From assembly GCF_017347085.1 (NCBI RefSeq), contig NZ_JADPSA010000044.1, forward strand, positions 1 to 50,436: DNA of 50,436 bases. Direction: 5' to 3'. The DNA is from Nesterenkonia sp. E16_10. GTDB lineage: Bacteria > Actinomycetota > Actinomycetes > Actinomycetales > Micrococcaceae. The notes beneath the pieces were generated by a model that was given only the letters and a program-made list of their open reading frames with translations, was not told where the DNA came from and ran no database searches. The position numbers were made by a program, and so were the translations under genes. Positions 33,228 through 40,595 of this stretch are shown one piece after another; position 1 is the first letter of the stretch, and the number at the start of each line of letters is the position of its first letter.

Positions 33228-33628
33228 GTGGCATCGGCCTCATCGGGAGACACGGCCAGGCTCGACACGGCATCGCCCGTGCGCTGCATAGTGGCGCGGA
33301 CCTGAGTCAGTGAATGAGTCAGCTCCGCGCTGATTTCCTTCGTGAGTGCATCCTCGGCGTTCGCGTGGCGAGCGAGCTGATTAATGTTGTTGCCGATAGC
33401 GGCCAGCGCGGCCTGGATCTTATGAAGGCTGAGAATCATCTCGTGGCGCTCTGCCACGGATATGCCGCGATCACGAGACAGCGCAGATTCCTTCAAGAAT
33501 CGCGCTGGCGTCATCCCGGCTTTGGCAGCGGCGAAGTAGAGGGCGTTGTCCTCGAACTCGGTGAGCTTCACTTCACGAGTGACTGGGCGACCGCCTTTGA
33601 CGTTCGCTTGCCGCATCCGTTTTGCCAT
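33224..33628 (-). CDS. mobC: MobC-type relaxosome accessory protein
   Basis: A 134-residue basic protein from ATG 33628; a GTG at 33637 gives three more residues. An N-terminal RHH-like half is seen in EVKLTEFEDNALYFAAAKAGMTPARFLKE. The C-terminal MobC helix is seen in KIQAALAAIGNNINQLARHAN, the signature of the family. MobC binds and opens oriT for the relaxase, whose gene follows. The candidate oriT starts just upstream. Confidence 0.88.
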   Translation of the reverse strand: MAKRMRQANVKGGRPVTREVKLTEFEDNALYFAAAKAGMTPARFLKESALSRDRGISVAERHEMILSLHKIQAALAAIGNNINQLARHANAEDALTKEISAELTHSLTQVRATMQRTGDAVSSLAVSPDEADAT

Positions 33629-33654
33629 GAAACTCACCGCCCTTCCGCCCAGTG

Positions 33655-33760
33655 CAACGACTCTCGAACCGTCCCGGTTCTAGAGTGCCACAGGCCCAGC
33701 GCAGCGACAAGGGCCGCAAGCGAGTTAGCCCGGCTAACTCTACAGCTTGCTCCGTCTGGA
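33655..33760. other. Candidate origin of transfer (oriT)
   Basis: Upstream of mobC lie two nested inverted repeats. One is imperfect: CTCTCGAACC ... GGTTCTAGAG (33661-33685). The second is perfect, GAGTTAGCC-C-GGCTAACTC (33722-33740), and is bracketed by GCAAGC (33716-33721) and GCTTGC (33745-33750). A perfect repeat beside a MOBP relaxase operon is the usual oriT layout, with the nic site a few bases beyond the repeat; the exact base is not assignable. The 33629-34015 interval holds no other gene. Confidence 0.65.
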
Positions 33761-34015
33761 ACACCTTATGTTGGTCTGTGCAAGGTTCTGACGTGCGCGC
33801 CTGAAAGACAGGCGTTCTTTTCGCCGGGGAAGCTTACGGGCTGCGCAGAACCGGTCAAGCCGTCCGACCGGCTTTCGCGGCATATCCTCACTCAATCGCT
33901 CCGCTCAATCGCTCCGGTATTCCACGGACCACTCTCCAGGCTGGACCGAACCTGCTCCACCCGATTTTCGGCAGTTGCCGAAAAGAACGGCAGCCAAGCA
34001 AACCAGGAGGAACCT

Positions 34016-34279
34016 ATGTCTCGGATCATCACTCCCAGCGAGGTAGCGGAACAGCTCAACGTCACAGAAGATGATCTCGCGTTCTGGCGCGGGGCCGGTC
34101 TCGGGCCGGTCTGGCTGAACATCGAACCGGACACGATTCGCTACCTGGACTCCAAGGTTCACCAGTGGTTGGTCGGGCAGCTCGATCACCCGGCACCGAC
34201 TTTGAACGTGACCAGCTCAGACGATGGGGCTGCGCCTCTTCAAAAGGAACAGCTACCCGACGTAGACTCGGGCGCATGA
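34016..34279 (+). CDS. Small excisionase-type helix-turn-helix protein
   Basis: An 87-residue protein. The ATG follows a perfect AGGAGG (34005-34010) at five bases, which sets the start; the frame is open for 700 bases before but that part covers oriT. MSRIITPSEVAEQLNVTEDDLAFWRGAGLGPVWL is the MerR/excisionase-like winged helix, with IRYLDSKVHQWL as its last helix. It sits beside oriT, so it may regulate the mobilisation promoter or assist relaxosome assembly. It is ATGA-coupled to the next gene. Confidence 0.75.
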   Translation: MSRIITPSEVAEQLNVTEDDLAFWRGAGLGPVWLNIEPDTIRYLDSKVHQWLVGQLDHPAPTLNVTSSDDGAAPLQKEQLPDVDSGA

Positions 34280-34575
34280 GTGAAATCACCCCAGCACAGC
34301 GCCACGTTCTCGATGAGGCACAGCGAGTCAACGAAGAGCGTATGAAAGCCGTGGAAGATCTTGCGAAAGCCGTCGCGCGGCGCGTGGATCTCGAACACGA
34401 ACTTAACGAAGCCAAGAAGGAAGAGAAGCGCCTGATGACCGCTGCTGAGAAGCAGGGTTGGACCCGCGCTCAGGTGACGAAGTTCGCTAAGCCACCGAAG
34501 GCGGCTGCGCGCAAGTCAGCGGACACCGAAGCCGATACACCGGAACGGATGAACCACGATATGACGCACAGCTAA
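34276..34575 (+). CDS. Small helical, Lys/Glu-rich protein
   Basis: A 99-residue protein from the ATG at 34276, overlapping the previous stop. One long amphipathic helix (about 8-55, RHVLDEAQRVNEERMKAVEDLAKAVARRVDLEHELNE in parts) is followed by GWTRAQVTKFAKPPK, which resembles a short DNA-binding turn. A disordered tail ends it. Nothing identifies a family. Cotranscription with the HTH gene and the terminator just after it support a real two-gene unit. Confidence 0.65.
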   Translation: MSEITPAQRHVLDEAQRVNEERMKAVEDLAKAVARRVDLEHELNEAKKEEKRLMTAAEKQGWTRAQVTKFAKPPKAAARKSADTEADTPERMNHDMTHS

Positions 34576-34601
34576 TCACTGTGTGCCTAGACTTCATCGG
34601 G

Positions 34602-34643
34602 AAGGTGCCACCAGGTCGGACGGGAACTCTGGTGGCACCTTTT
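34602..34643 (+). terminator. Rho-independent terminator after the two small oriT-side genes
   Basis: AAGGTGCCACCAG (34602-34614) pairs with CTGGTGGCACCTT (34629-34641) and is followed by TTTT. It is a perfect 13-bp stem, 27 bases after the stop. Confidence 0.9.
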
Positions 34644-34758
34644 CCTGTATCCGGCTCCGTGGTGAGTCGGGTCAGCGGGGAGCGCGAGGGGCGGCAGCCC
34701 CTCGCCGTTGTGCGCCGCTCGATGCGGCGTGCAGCGATACCGCGCTAGAATCAGAAGT

Positions 34759-34801
34759 GAGGCCCGTACCTAGCTAGTTTGGATAGCTAGGTCCGGGCCT
34801 C
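34759..34801 (-). terminator. Hairpin downstream of ardC, shared cassette end
   Basis: GAGGCCCG (34759-34766) pairs with CGGGCCTC (34794-34801), and ACCTAGCTA with TAGCTAGGT, around the loop GTTTGGA. The same loop and inner stem recur at 36174-36208 after the DUF4192 gene, with a different but still paired outer stem. A GC-rich hairpin (GCGAGGGG/CCCCTCGC) lies further out at 34691-34712. There is no clear T-run on the minus side. Confidence 0.7.
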
Positions 34802-34815
34802 TCTCTGTGTGCTGC

Positions 34816-35700
34816 TTAGGCTGCTGCCTCTACCTGCTCGGCGGTCTCGGTCAGTGCCTCATAGATGATGTGCGAGGCTTTCAGAACGTGGGCGGCGGTG
34901 CTGCGTATTATCTCGGTGTCCCCCTTGGCCCATCCGGCGATATAGCCGATGGTGTAGCTGCTGGTGTCGAGTCCGAACATTCCCGCGACCACGTAGGCCA
35001 CGCTCTCGGCCTCGGTCTCTTTCTGGCCCTGGTGCTCTTCATATTCGCGCAAGTCCTGGTCTGCGTGCAGCACAACGTGTGCGGCCTCGTGGATCATTGT
35101 CTTAGCGCGCTGCGCGGGTGAGAGCTTGTCCGAGATAATCACTCTGCGCAGCTCAGGGCTGGTCATGCCGTTGGTCTCCCCGCCGATTGCCTCGGTGGTG
35201 ACTGTCCATCCCTCATCGGTGAGCCAGTTTTCTACGGCGTCCGCGATGCCCTCGGCGTCGTCGCCTTCGAGGCGGTGGGCGATCACTCCGGCGTTGGCCT
35301 TGTCCTCATCTATTATCTCGGTCTGCGAGATATCGAACACTGACAGCGGCGGAAAATACTCGACGTATCGTTCTTCGGTTTCGCCCTTGTCGTTCTCTTC
35401 TTCTATCTTCTTCTTGGCGTATCCCAGGATGCGGATACCCTTCTCGCCGCGCTTCACGGATCGGCCGCGCGTCTGCCAGCTTCGGAACCCTGCGATCTGC
35501 GAGGCTTCCGGCATCTGAGCCATGACCAAAAGCAAATTGTTCATGCTGTAGGCGTGGAATGACCGGCACCAGGTGAGGTACTTTTCCCACTGCTGCGAGT
35601 CGGTCAGGCTCTCGACTCCTGCGGCAATCTTCGCGTGCAGCTCGGCGGCTTCGGCCTTGCGCTGCTCGGGGGTCTTGGTGTTCTTAAATTTCTTAGCCAC
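34816..35700 (-). CDS. ardC: ArdC-family anti-restriction protein (ssDNA-binding domain plus metallopeptidase)
   Basis: A 294-residue protein from the GTG at 35700, nine bases after AGAGGA; an ATG at 35760 would add 20 residues that align with the leader of the neighbouring cassette and so are probably untranslated. The N-terminal ArdC ssDNA-binding domain (about 1-140) contains SMNNLLLVMAQMPEASQIAGFRSWQTRGRSV in parts and GIRILGYAKKK. The C-terminal gluzincin-type domain has HEAAHVVLHAD and the distal Glu in ETEAESVAYVV. ArdC proteins protect the incoming strand from restriction. Its site beside oriT and its transcription toward oriT fit leading-region expression. Confidence 0.85.
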   Translation of the reverse strand: MAKKFKNTKTPEQRKAEAAELHAKIAAGVESLTDSQQWEKYLTWCRSFHAYSMNNLLLVMAQMPEASQIAGFRSWQTRGRSVKRGEKGIRILGYAKKKIEEENDKGETEERYVEYFPPLSVFDISQTEIIDEDKANAGVIAHRLEGDDAEGIADAVENWLTDEGWTVTTEAIGGETNGMTSPELRRVIISDKLSPAQRAKTMIHEAAHVVLHADQDLREYEEHQGQKETEAESVAYVVAGMFGLDTSSYTIGYIAGWAKGDTEIIRSTAAHVLKASHIIYEALTETAEQVEAAA

Positions 35701-36084
35701 GGTAGCTGTTCCTCTCGGTAGTGGGGGCTCAGAGCCGGTGCCCTGGGTGGGTCTCCCCATCGTTTTTTCTTCGTGCTGGCGAGCTTGCGAGCTGCCCGCG
35801 TCGGAGCTGGCACACCGGAGGCAAGACGGCGAAAAATCTGTGAGGAAATAAGCGAGGAACGAGCGCCGATCAGAATTTTCGACGGCGCAGACCCGGTGAG
35901 GAACGAACCGGGTTGTGCCAGCGGAGCGCGGGCGTATGATCCGAAGGACAGCACGACAGAAAAAAGTGGGTCCGGTGTGCAGCGAGGCACGAGCGGAACA
36001 CCGGAACCACTACAGGCCGGGTCGATGCGAGGAACGAGCAGCGGCCCGGACCTCTAGCGCAGCGCACGGGTTTTCGCGCTGCGC
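35701..36084 (-). promoter_or_regulatory. Leader/promoter stem-loop array of the ardC cassette (copy A)
   Basis: Written on the plus strand, five stem-loops follow each other. H1: 35831-35840 with 35871-35880. H2: 35891-35897 with 35907-35913. H3: 35971-35978 with 35998-36005. H4: 36014-36024 with 36042-36053. H5: 36057-36064 with 36077-36084. Loops 1-4 carry GCGAGGAACGAGCG or a near copy. A 32-nt block at 35935-35966 and a 38-nt block at 35758-35795 are identical in copy B. The region is upstream of, and transcribed into, ardC. Most of it is noncoding. Confidence 0.7.
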
Positions 36085-36173
36085 AGCGGAGCCCGAGGGC
36101 GGGCAGCTCTCGCCCGCTGCGCGCCGCTCGCGGCGGTGCGCAGCGGTCCCCGATTTTTGAGGCAAAGGACCGA

Positions 36174-36208
36174 CCCGGCCCTAGCTAGTTTGGATAGCTA
36201 GGACCGGG
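36174..36208 (-). terminator. Hairpin downstream of the DUF4192 gene, shared cassette end
   Basis: CCCGG/CCGGG outside and CCTAGCTA/TAGCTAGG inside, around the same GTTTGGA loop as the hairpin after ardC. The preceding 36085-36150 is GC-rich with further stems and parallels 34672-34735. Confidence 0.7.
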
Positions 36209-36228
36209 CCGGATTCGCCTCTACTCGA

Positions 36229-37305
36229 TCACTGGTTGCGGCGGATCATCCACTGTCCGTAGGAGTGCTCGCGCACTGCGGCCCATCGGCAGACACCCAT
36301 CGCGTCCAGCATCCGGGGGAACATGATCGAGGGGTCTATCGCCTCGGCCTTGTCTCCGAAAGCTCCCCCGATGGACCCTCGGCCCTTGGTCCACTCAACC
36401 CAGTTCATGACCGCGTATGCCTGGGCCATGATCTGCGGCTCATCCTTCGCGCCGGACACGATCACTGCCAGGATTTCCGCCAGGGCGTCGATCCCTGCCC
36501 AGTCCGGGGCTTCCCCGGTCAGTCCCAGCGCAAGGCGCTCGGTGCGCTCGTCGTCGGGCGCATCGGTTCCCAGGTAGACCCCACCGGCGGCGGTGCGGTC
36601 TCCGGCGGCGAGGACCATCACCGCGTCCCGGTGCTTCTGCCGCTCTAGGGACACTGCCAGGGTGGCCAGGGTGCTCTGCAGGATCGGATCGTGCTTGACG
36701 ATCCGCTCGAGTGCCGATTCCCAGACCGTGAGCACCTGGGCGGCGTCGAGGTCAGCGGCTCGGGCCTCGTCCAGGAGGTCCGCGAACTCGGGGGCCTCCA
36801 CGGTCGAGAACCGTTCCACCCGCTGAGCCGGGGTCACCAGGGATTCCCTAGTGAGCCCTGCCAACTGGCGATCACAGATTTCCGTGACCACATTCGCCAC
36901 AGTCGAGGATGTTTCCGGGGTGCTGAACTGGAACATATCGTCTGCTCCCACGTACCAGCTCATGACCACCTCGGGGCCGTTGAACAGCTCCAACTCTGCG
37001 GTGATCTCTGAGACCAGCGGAGACAGCGCCTCAGCGCCGCGCGGGGACTGGTGGGCGTCGTAGATGCCGACCATGATGTGCTCGGACCCGTTGCCTACGG
37101 TCGCGTCTCGGACCATTGCCAACACGCGGCCTGTGTGGTCGAGGTTCGGAAGATCAACGCGCAGATGATAGGTCGTCATCCCCTCGTGGATCCCCTGGAT
37201 CACCAGCGAATTTTCTGGGAGGTATCCGAACGTGGAGACGACACTTGCCAGGTAGCCGGTCGCCTCGCCGATCTGAAGGGCCTTGCTGCTTTCATTCTCA
37301 AACAT
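36229..37305 (-). CDS. DUF4192 protein in the leading region
   Basis: A 358-residue protein from the ATG at 37305. The open frame begins 57 bases earlier, in sequence that aligns with the ardC leader, and GGAACA stands four bases before the chosen ATG. The DUF4192 signature is near the start: IGEATGYLASVVSTFGYLPENSLVIQGI, followed by the central AHQSPRGAEALSPLVSEI. The C-terminal 150 residues are helical with RWAAVREHSYGQWM at the end. No activity is known for the family. Its regulatory flanks match those of ardC although the proteins are unrelated, so an early role in the recipient (for example anti-defence) is inferred. Confidence 0.82.
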   Translation of the reverse strand: MFENESSKALQIGEATGYLASVVSTFGYLPENSLVIQGIHEGMTTYHLRVDLPNLDHTGRVLAMVRDATVGNGSEHIMVGIYDAHQSPRGAEALSPLVSEITAELELFNGPEVVMSWYVGADDMFQFSTPETSSTVANVVTEICDRQLAGLTRESLVTPAQRVERFSTVEAPEFADLLDEARAADLDAAQVLTVWESALERIVKHDPILQSTLATLAVSLERQKHRDAVMVLAAGDRTAAGGVYLGTDAPDDERTERLALGLTGEAPDWAGIDALAEILAVIVSGAKDEPQIMAQAYAVMNWVEWTKGRGSIGGAFGDKAEAIDPSIMFPRMLDAMGVCRWAAVREHSYGQWMIRRNQ

Positions 37306-37678
37306 CGGTGTTCCGTATCCGGGGCTGTGAGACGGTGCCAGCTCCCGACCCTCGCCCCTCATCGTTTTTTCTTCGTGCTGGCGAGCTTGCGAGCTGCTCG
37401 CGTCGGAACGGAGACACCGAAGGCCAGACGGCCGGGAGTTTTTCGAGGAGATAAGCGAGGAACGAGCGCCGAGAAAAAGTCGTGGCCGGCGCAGACCCCG
37501 ACGAGGAACGAGGAGGGGTTGTCGCAGTGGAGCGCGGGCTTATGATCCGAAGGACAGCACGACAGAAAAAAGAGAATGGGCCGGTCCTGTAGCGAGGAAC
37601 GAGCGCAAGGGCCGGCCCATCACAGCCGGACGCGGCAGCGGCCGTCCTCTAGTGCAGCGCACGGGTTTCGCGCTGCAC
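37306..37678 (-). promoter_or_regulatory. Leader/promoter stem-loop array of the DUF4192 cassette (copy B)
   Basis: Homologous to 35701-36084. H1: 37436-37444 with 37473-37481, plus GCCGG/CCGGC outside. H2: ACCCC 37495-37499 with GGGGT 37515-37519. H3: a 13-bp stem, 37576-37588 with 37608-37620. H5: 37652-37659 with 37671-37678. Loops 1-3 again carry GAGGAACGAG. Stem sequences differ from copy A but still pair, for example GTGCAGCG/CGCTGCAC against GCGCAGCG/CGCTGCGC. The identical 32-nt block is at 37541-37572. Confidence 0.7.
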
Positions 37679-37715
37679 CGCCTGTAGAAGCTCGCGCCCG
37701 TGAAATGATCACGGT

Positions 37716-38720
37716 GTGGGAATACGGATTCGGCGACGGTGGGTTCTGAGGTGGCTTCGCCGCGTCGGGGTGGTTCTCGTCCCGACATTGGTGTTCATCG
37801 CGATCGTGGTCTTGATAGTCCGAGCGCCCGATCTATTCCGGTGGCTCGGTGCCGATTCGACGGTGGAAACGGATCAGGCCGGTTCACAGAGACAAGTGCT
37901 CCTGCTGCTGTTCGGAGGAATCCTCGCCGCCGTGACCGCACTTCTGTCCTGGAAGCGGCACGGGAGAGAACAGCAGGCTCTTCAGATCGAGCGAGACCGG
38001 CATTGGACGAGCCGCTACACGGAAGCCGTTTCACAGCTAGGCGATCCCTCCAACACGCTCAACTATGGCGGTCTCTATGCGCTTCAGCGTCTTGCGATTG
38101 AGGCGAGGGAGGCAGAAGACGCGCAGATGATCACGAACCTACTTAGTTCCTATATTCGGGACCAAGCAGCTCTGCGTGACGCTCCGACATCGGATGAGGA
38201 CGCGCCCAAGCGGGTGCCACCTCAAATCTTGATCGACACCTTCCGCGCGTTAAGCCAAGTCTCGGGTCACCACGAAATCAGTGGGGACTTTCGCGGGTCG
38301 AATCTCCAGAAGTTGAACGTATCTAGCCTGACATTGCCGCGTTCTCTATTCTCGAACTGCCATTTGGGTGATGCCAGCTTCTACAAAGCTGAGCTACCCG
38401 AGTCTCGGTTCCTCTATAGCTACATGCGCGGAGCCACCTTGCAGGGGTGCCAGTTGATCGACTCAAACTTCCACAAAGCGGACCTGCGCGGAGCCATACT
38501 CAAAGGAGCGAGCTTAGAAGGCTGTCTTTTGCACGGGGTAGACCTATCCGGGGCGGACCTACGGGGGACTATCCTCACCGGCGCAAAGGGGTTCAGAGGC
38601 AAGCAGTTAGAGGCAGCGGCGAAGTGGGACACCGATACGGTATGGCCAGAGGGGCACCGGCCCTCGACTCCTGAAAAGGGAGTCTCAGGCGGTGTCGTAA
38701 CTGTAGTCCGAGACAAGTAA
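37716..38720 (+). CDS. Pentapeptide-repeat membrane protein
   Basis: A 334-residue protein with a GTG start. Two spans (about 16-36 and 60-78) are separated by a short outer loop. A helical region holds RYTEAVSQLGDPSNTLNYGGLYALQRLAIEA, the usual linker of YjbI-type membrane pentapeptide proteins. The C-terminal A(D/N)LxX repeats (about 190-300) include ADLRGAILKGASLEGCLLHGVDLSGADLRG in parts, which form a right-handed quadrilateral beta-helix. Such proteins are common on actinobacterial plasmids; function unknown, with DNA mimicry one option for soluble relatives. Its end overlaps the end of the convergent gene by 36 bp. Confidence 0.85.
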   Translation: MGIRIRRRWVLRWLRRVGVVLVPTLVFIAIVVLIVRAPDLFRWLGADSTVETDQAGSQRQVLLLLFGGILAAVTALLSWKRHGREQQALQIERDRHWTSRYTEAVSQLGDPSNTLNYGGLYALQRLAIEAREAEDAQMITNLLSSYIRDQAALRDAPTSDEDAPKRVPPQILIDTFRALSQVSGHHEISGDFRGSNLQKLNVSSLTLPRSLFSNCHLGDASFYKAELPESRFLYSYMRGATLQGCQLIDSNFHKADLRGAILKGASLEGCLLHGVDLSGADLRGTILTGAKGFRGKQLEAAAKWDTDTVWPEGHRPSTPEKGVSGGVVTVVRDK

Positions 38721-39278
38721 CTCTCCGTCGTTGCCTTCCTCGAAGTTGAAGAAGAACAGCCGGCGCTCGGTGGGGTTGCTGATCACGTCGCCGTCCTCGG
38801 TGACCCATACCCACGTCGCCTCGATGGACACCACTTCATCGGAGGTTGCTCGGTTGGGCTTCACGGTCGGCTGACTGGTCGCGCCGGCCTCGGCAGCTTC
38901 GAGCCATTCGGCGCCCGTGGTCGGGCGCTCGGGCGCGGTGATCGACTCGGCAAGCTCTTCGGTCATGAGATCCGCTGCGCGCATTTCGGCTGCGGTCTGA
39001 TTGAAGTCCTCGTTAGGGTCCCAGGTGGTCATGATCGCCGCGACCTCCATCCCAAGTTCCTCCATCGCCTCTCGATCCGCCAGCGGATCGTCGTCCTGCT
39101 CTTCTTCGGGCTCTTCGGCCGGCTCGGGCTGGCTGGCTGACGGGCTCGGCTCTGGCGTGGGTTCTGGCTCCTGAGCGGCCGGCTCATTCGATGAGACAGC
39201 GACGTAGGCGAAAGCTCCCGCTGCGCCGCCCAAGATGAGCACGGCCAAGATGATTCCAACGATGGTGCTGCGGCTCAT
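38685..39278 (-). CDS. Single-span extracytoplasmic protein, NTF2/VirB8-like candidate
   Basis: A 197-residue protein. The span (about 5-27) is followed by a Pro/Glu/Ser linker (33-65). The outer domain, about 130 residues, ends with SIEATWVWVTEDGDVISNPTERRLFFFNFEE in parts, strands of the type seen in NTF2-like domains. Layout equals that of the 22755-23495 protein, so it may be a second VirB8/TcpC-like part. It is ATGA-coupled to the transglycosylase gene. Confidence 0.55.
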   Translation of the reverse strand: MSRSTIVGIILAVLILGGAAGAFAYVAVSSNEPAAQEPEPTPEPSPSASQPEPAEEPEEEQDDDPLADREAMEELGMEVAAIMTTWDPNEDFNQTAAEMRAADLMTEELAESITAPERPTTGAEWLEAAEAGATSQPTVKPNRATSDEVVSIEATWVWVTEDGDVISNPTERRLFFFNFEEGNDGELLVSDYSYDTA

Positions 39279-40363
39279 GAGCTGATGCCCTTCTCTCTCA
39301 GAAGCGGTGCGGGGTCCACGAGGTTTTCCCAGCCAGGGATGGACTCGTCACCGTTGGGGGTGCCGATTTGGAAGTGTAGGTGCTCACCGGCTGATGAGCC
39401 GGTGTTGCCCTGGGTGCATAGCGGGGTGCCGGGGGCAACGGTGTCACCGGGATTGACCTGGATGCTGTTGGCCGCGCAGTGCGCGAACTCGACGTGGAGC
39501 CCTGGGGCCTCGGGCTGCTTAGCGAGGACTACCCAGCCGAGTTGTCCCCAGCCGTTGATGATGCCGGTGGCGCGGATCTCTAGATCCATCGGGGCGACGA
39601 CGGTGGCCCCGGAGGGGCCGGCGAAGTCGATTCCTCGGTGGTCCGAGACGCCGCCGGAGCAGTTGAGCGCGTTGAGGATGGGGCAGGACCTGGCACCAAA
39701 GTTTGAGGTCATGGCCGCGCCGGGTAGTGGGCTGGTCCACTCCCCCGTGCCAAGCTCTCCGATCTCTTGGCCACCAACGGGTGAGCAGTCGGCAGAGTAG
39801 TTGCCCTGCGCGCTTCCCATGATCTTGTCCACGTACTCTTCGGTTTCCGGGAAGCCGGGGATTCCCCCGGCGCTCTGCACGGCCCCTGGTCCGGCGTTGT
39901 ACGCCGCCAGGGCGAGTTCCGCGAGCTCCCGCTCATTGCCGGCCAAGTCGGCTACCTCGTCGGACACAGCGGCCATATAGCGGCCCATAGCCGCTATGGC
40001 GTCCTCGGGGTTGAAGGGGTCTCCCCCGTCGCCGTAGGTCTCCCAGGTCTGGGGCATGAACTGAGCGATTCCCTGGGCTCCTACAGGGCTTTCAGCGTCG
40101 GGGTTCCACCCTGATTCGGCGTCGATCTGCGCGGCCAGGAGATCCACGGACAGGCCCGATTCAGCGGCCGCGGATTCAAGGGCCTCCCGGTATTCCTCGG
40201 GAATCACGGAATCGTCCTGTGCAGCGCCGGGACGGCACGAGGCTTGCGGCTCTGGCTCTTCGCCTCCACTGATCGCAATGACCAGGATGAACAGCGGTAT
40301 CCCGATAAGTAGAGCGAGAATGCCTACGACGAGGCCGCACCCTGACCCTTGATCGTCTGACAT
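39275..40363 (-). CDS. VirB1-like lytic transglycosylase / M23 peptidase
   Basis: A 362-residue cell-wall hydrolase with GGGGGG before its ATG. One N-terminal span (about 8-30) anchors it. The SLT domain (about 60-190) has catalytic Glu in QIDAESGWNPDA, then GAQGIAQFMPQTWETYG and AYNAGPGAV. The M23 LytM-type domain (about 215-350) has the zinc ligands in DHRGIDFAGPSG and GEHLHFQIG. The two-domain form is typical of Gram-positive conjugation (TcpG, TraG-like, Orf14-type) and opens peptidoglycan for the transfer channel. An AT-rich promoter region precedes it (40380-40430). Confidence 0.92.
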   Translation of the reverse strand: MSDDQGSGCGLVVGILALLIGIPLFILVIAISGGEEPEPQASCRPGAAQDDSVIPEEYREALESAAAESGLSVDLLAAQIDAESGWNPDAESPVGAQGIAQFMPQTWETYGDGGDPFNPEDAIAAMGRYMAAVSDEVADLAGNERELAELALAAYNAGPGAVQSAGGIPGFPETEEYVDKIMGSAQGNYSADCSPVGGQEIGELGTGEWTSPLPGAAMTSNFGARSCPILNALNCSGGVSDHRGIDFAGPSGATVVAPMDLEIRATGIINGWGQLGWVVLAKQPEAPGLHVEFAHCAANSIQVNPGDTVAPGTPLCTQGNTGSSAGEHLHFQIGTPNGDESIPGWENLVDPAPLLREKGISS

Positions 40364-40595
40364 ACGCCCCCCGATTGCGAACTTTACAACTCACAGTGTA
40401 TTTCGATTCTATATAACATACATAGTGAAAATAGGGAGCAGTGCTTAAAAGTGGCGAAGCGGTTGGACCATGAACAGGTGCGTCGAACCGGCCTGACTAG
40501 CTGATATACGAGGATGATCGTGGACTGTTGCGCATAGGGGGCCGCACGACTACGGTAGGAACTGCCCACCGTTACGACGGATAGGGAAGAAGGCC

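Noticed and set aside
33314-34015. Long plus-strand frame across mobC and oriT
   Set aside because: Its first part is antisense to mobC; the AGGAGG-preceded ATG at 34016 starts the real gene.
35851-36040. Repeated GCGAGGAACGAGC units as a CRISPR or simple iteron array
   Set aside because: Spacing is irregular and each unit lies in the loop of a distinct, paired stem, so hairpin array fits better.
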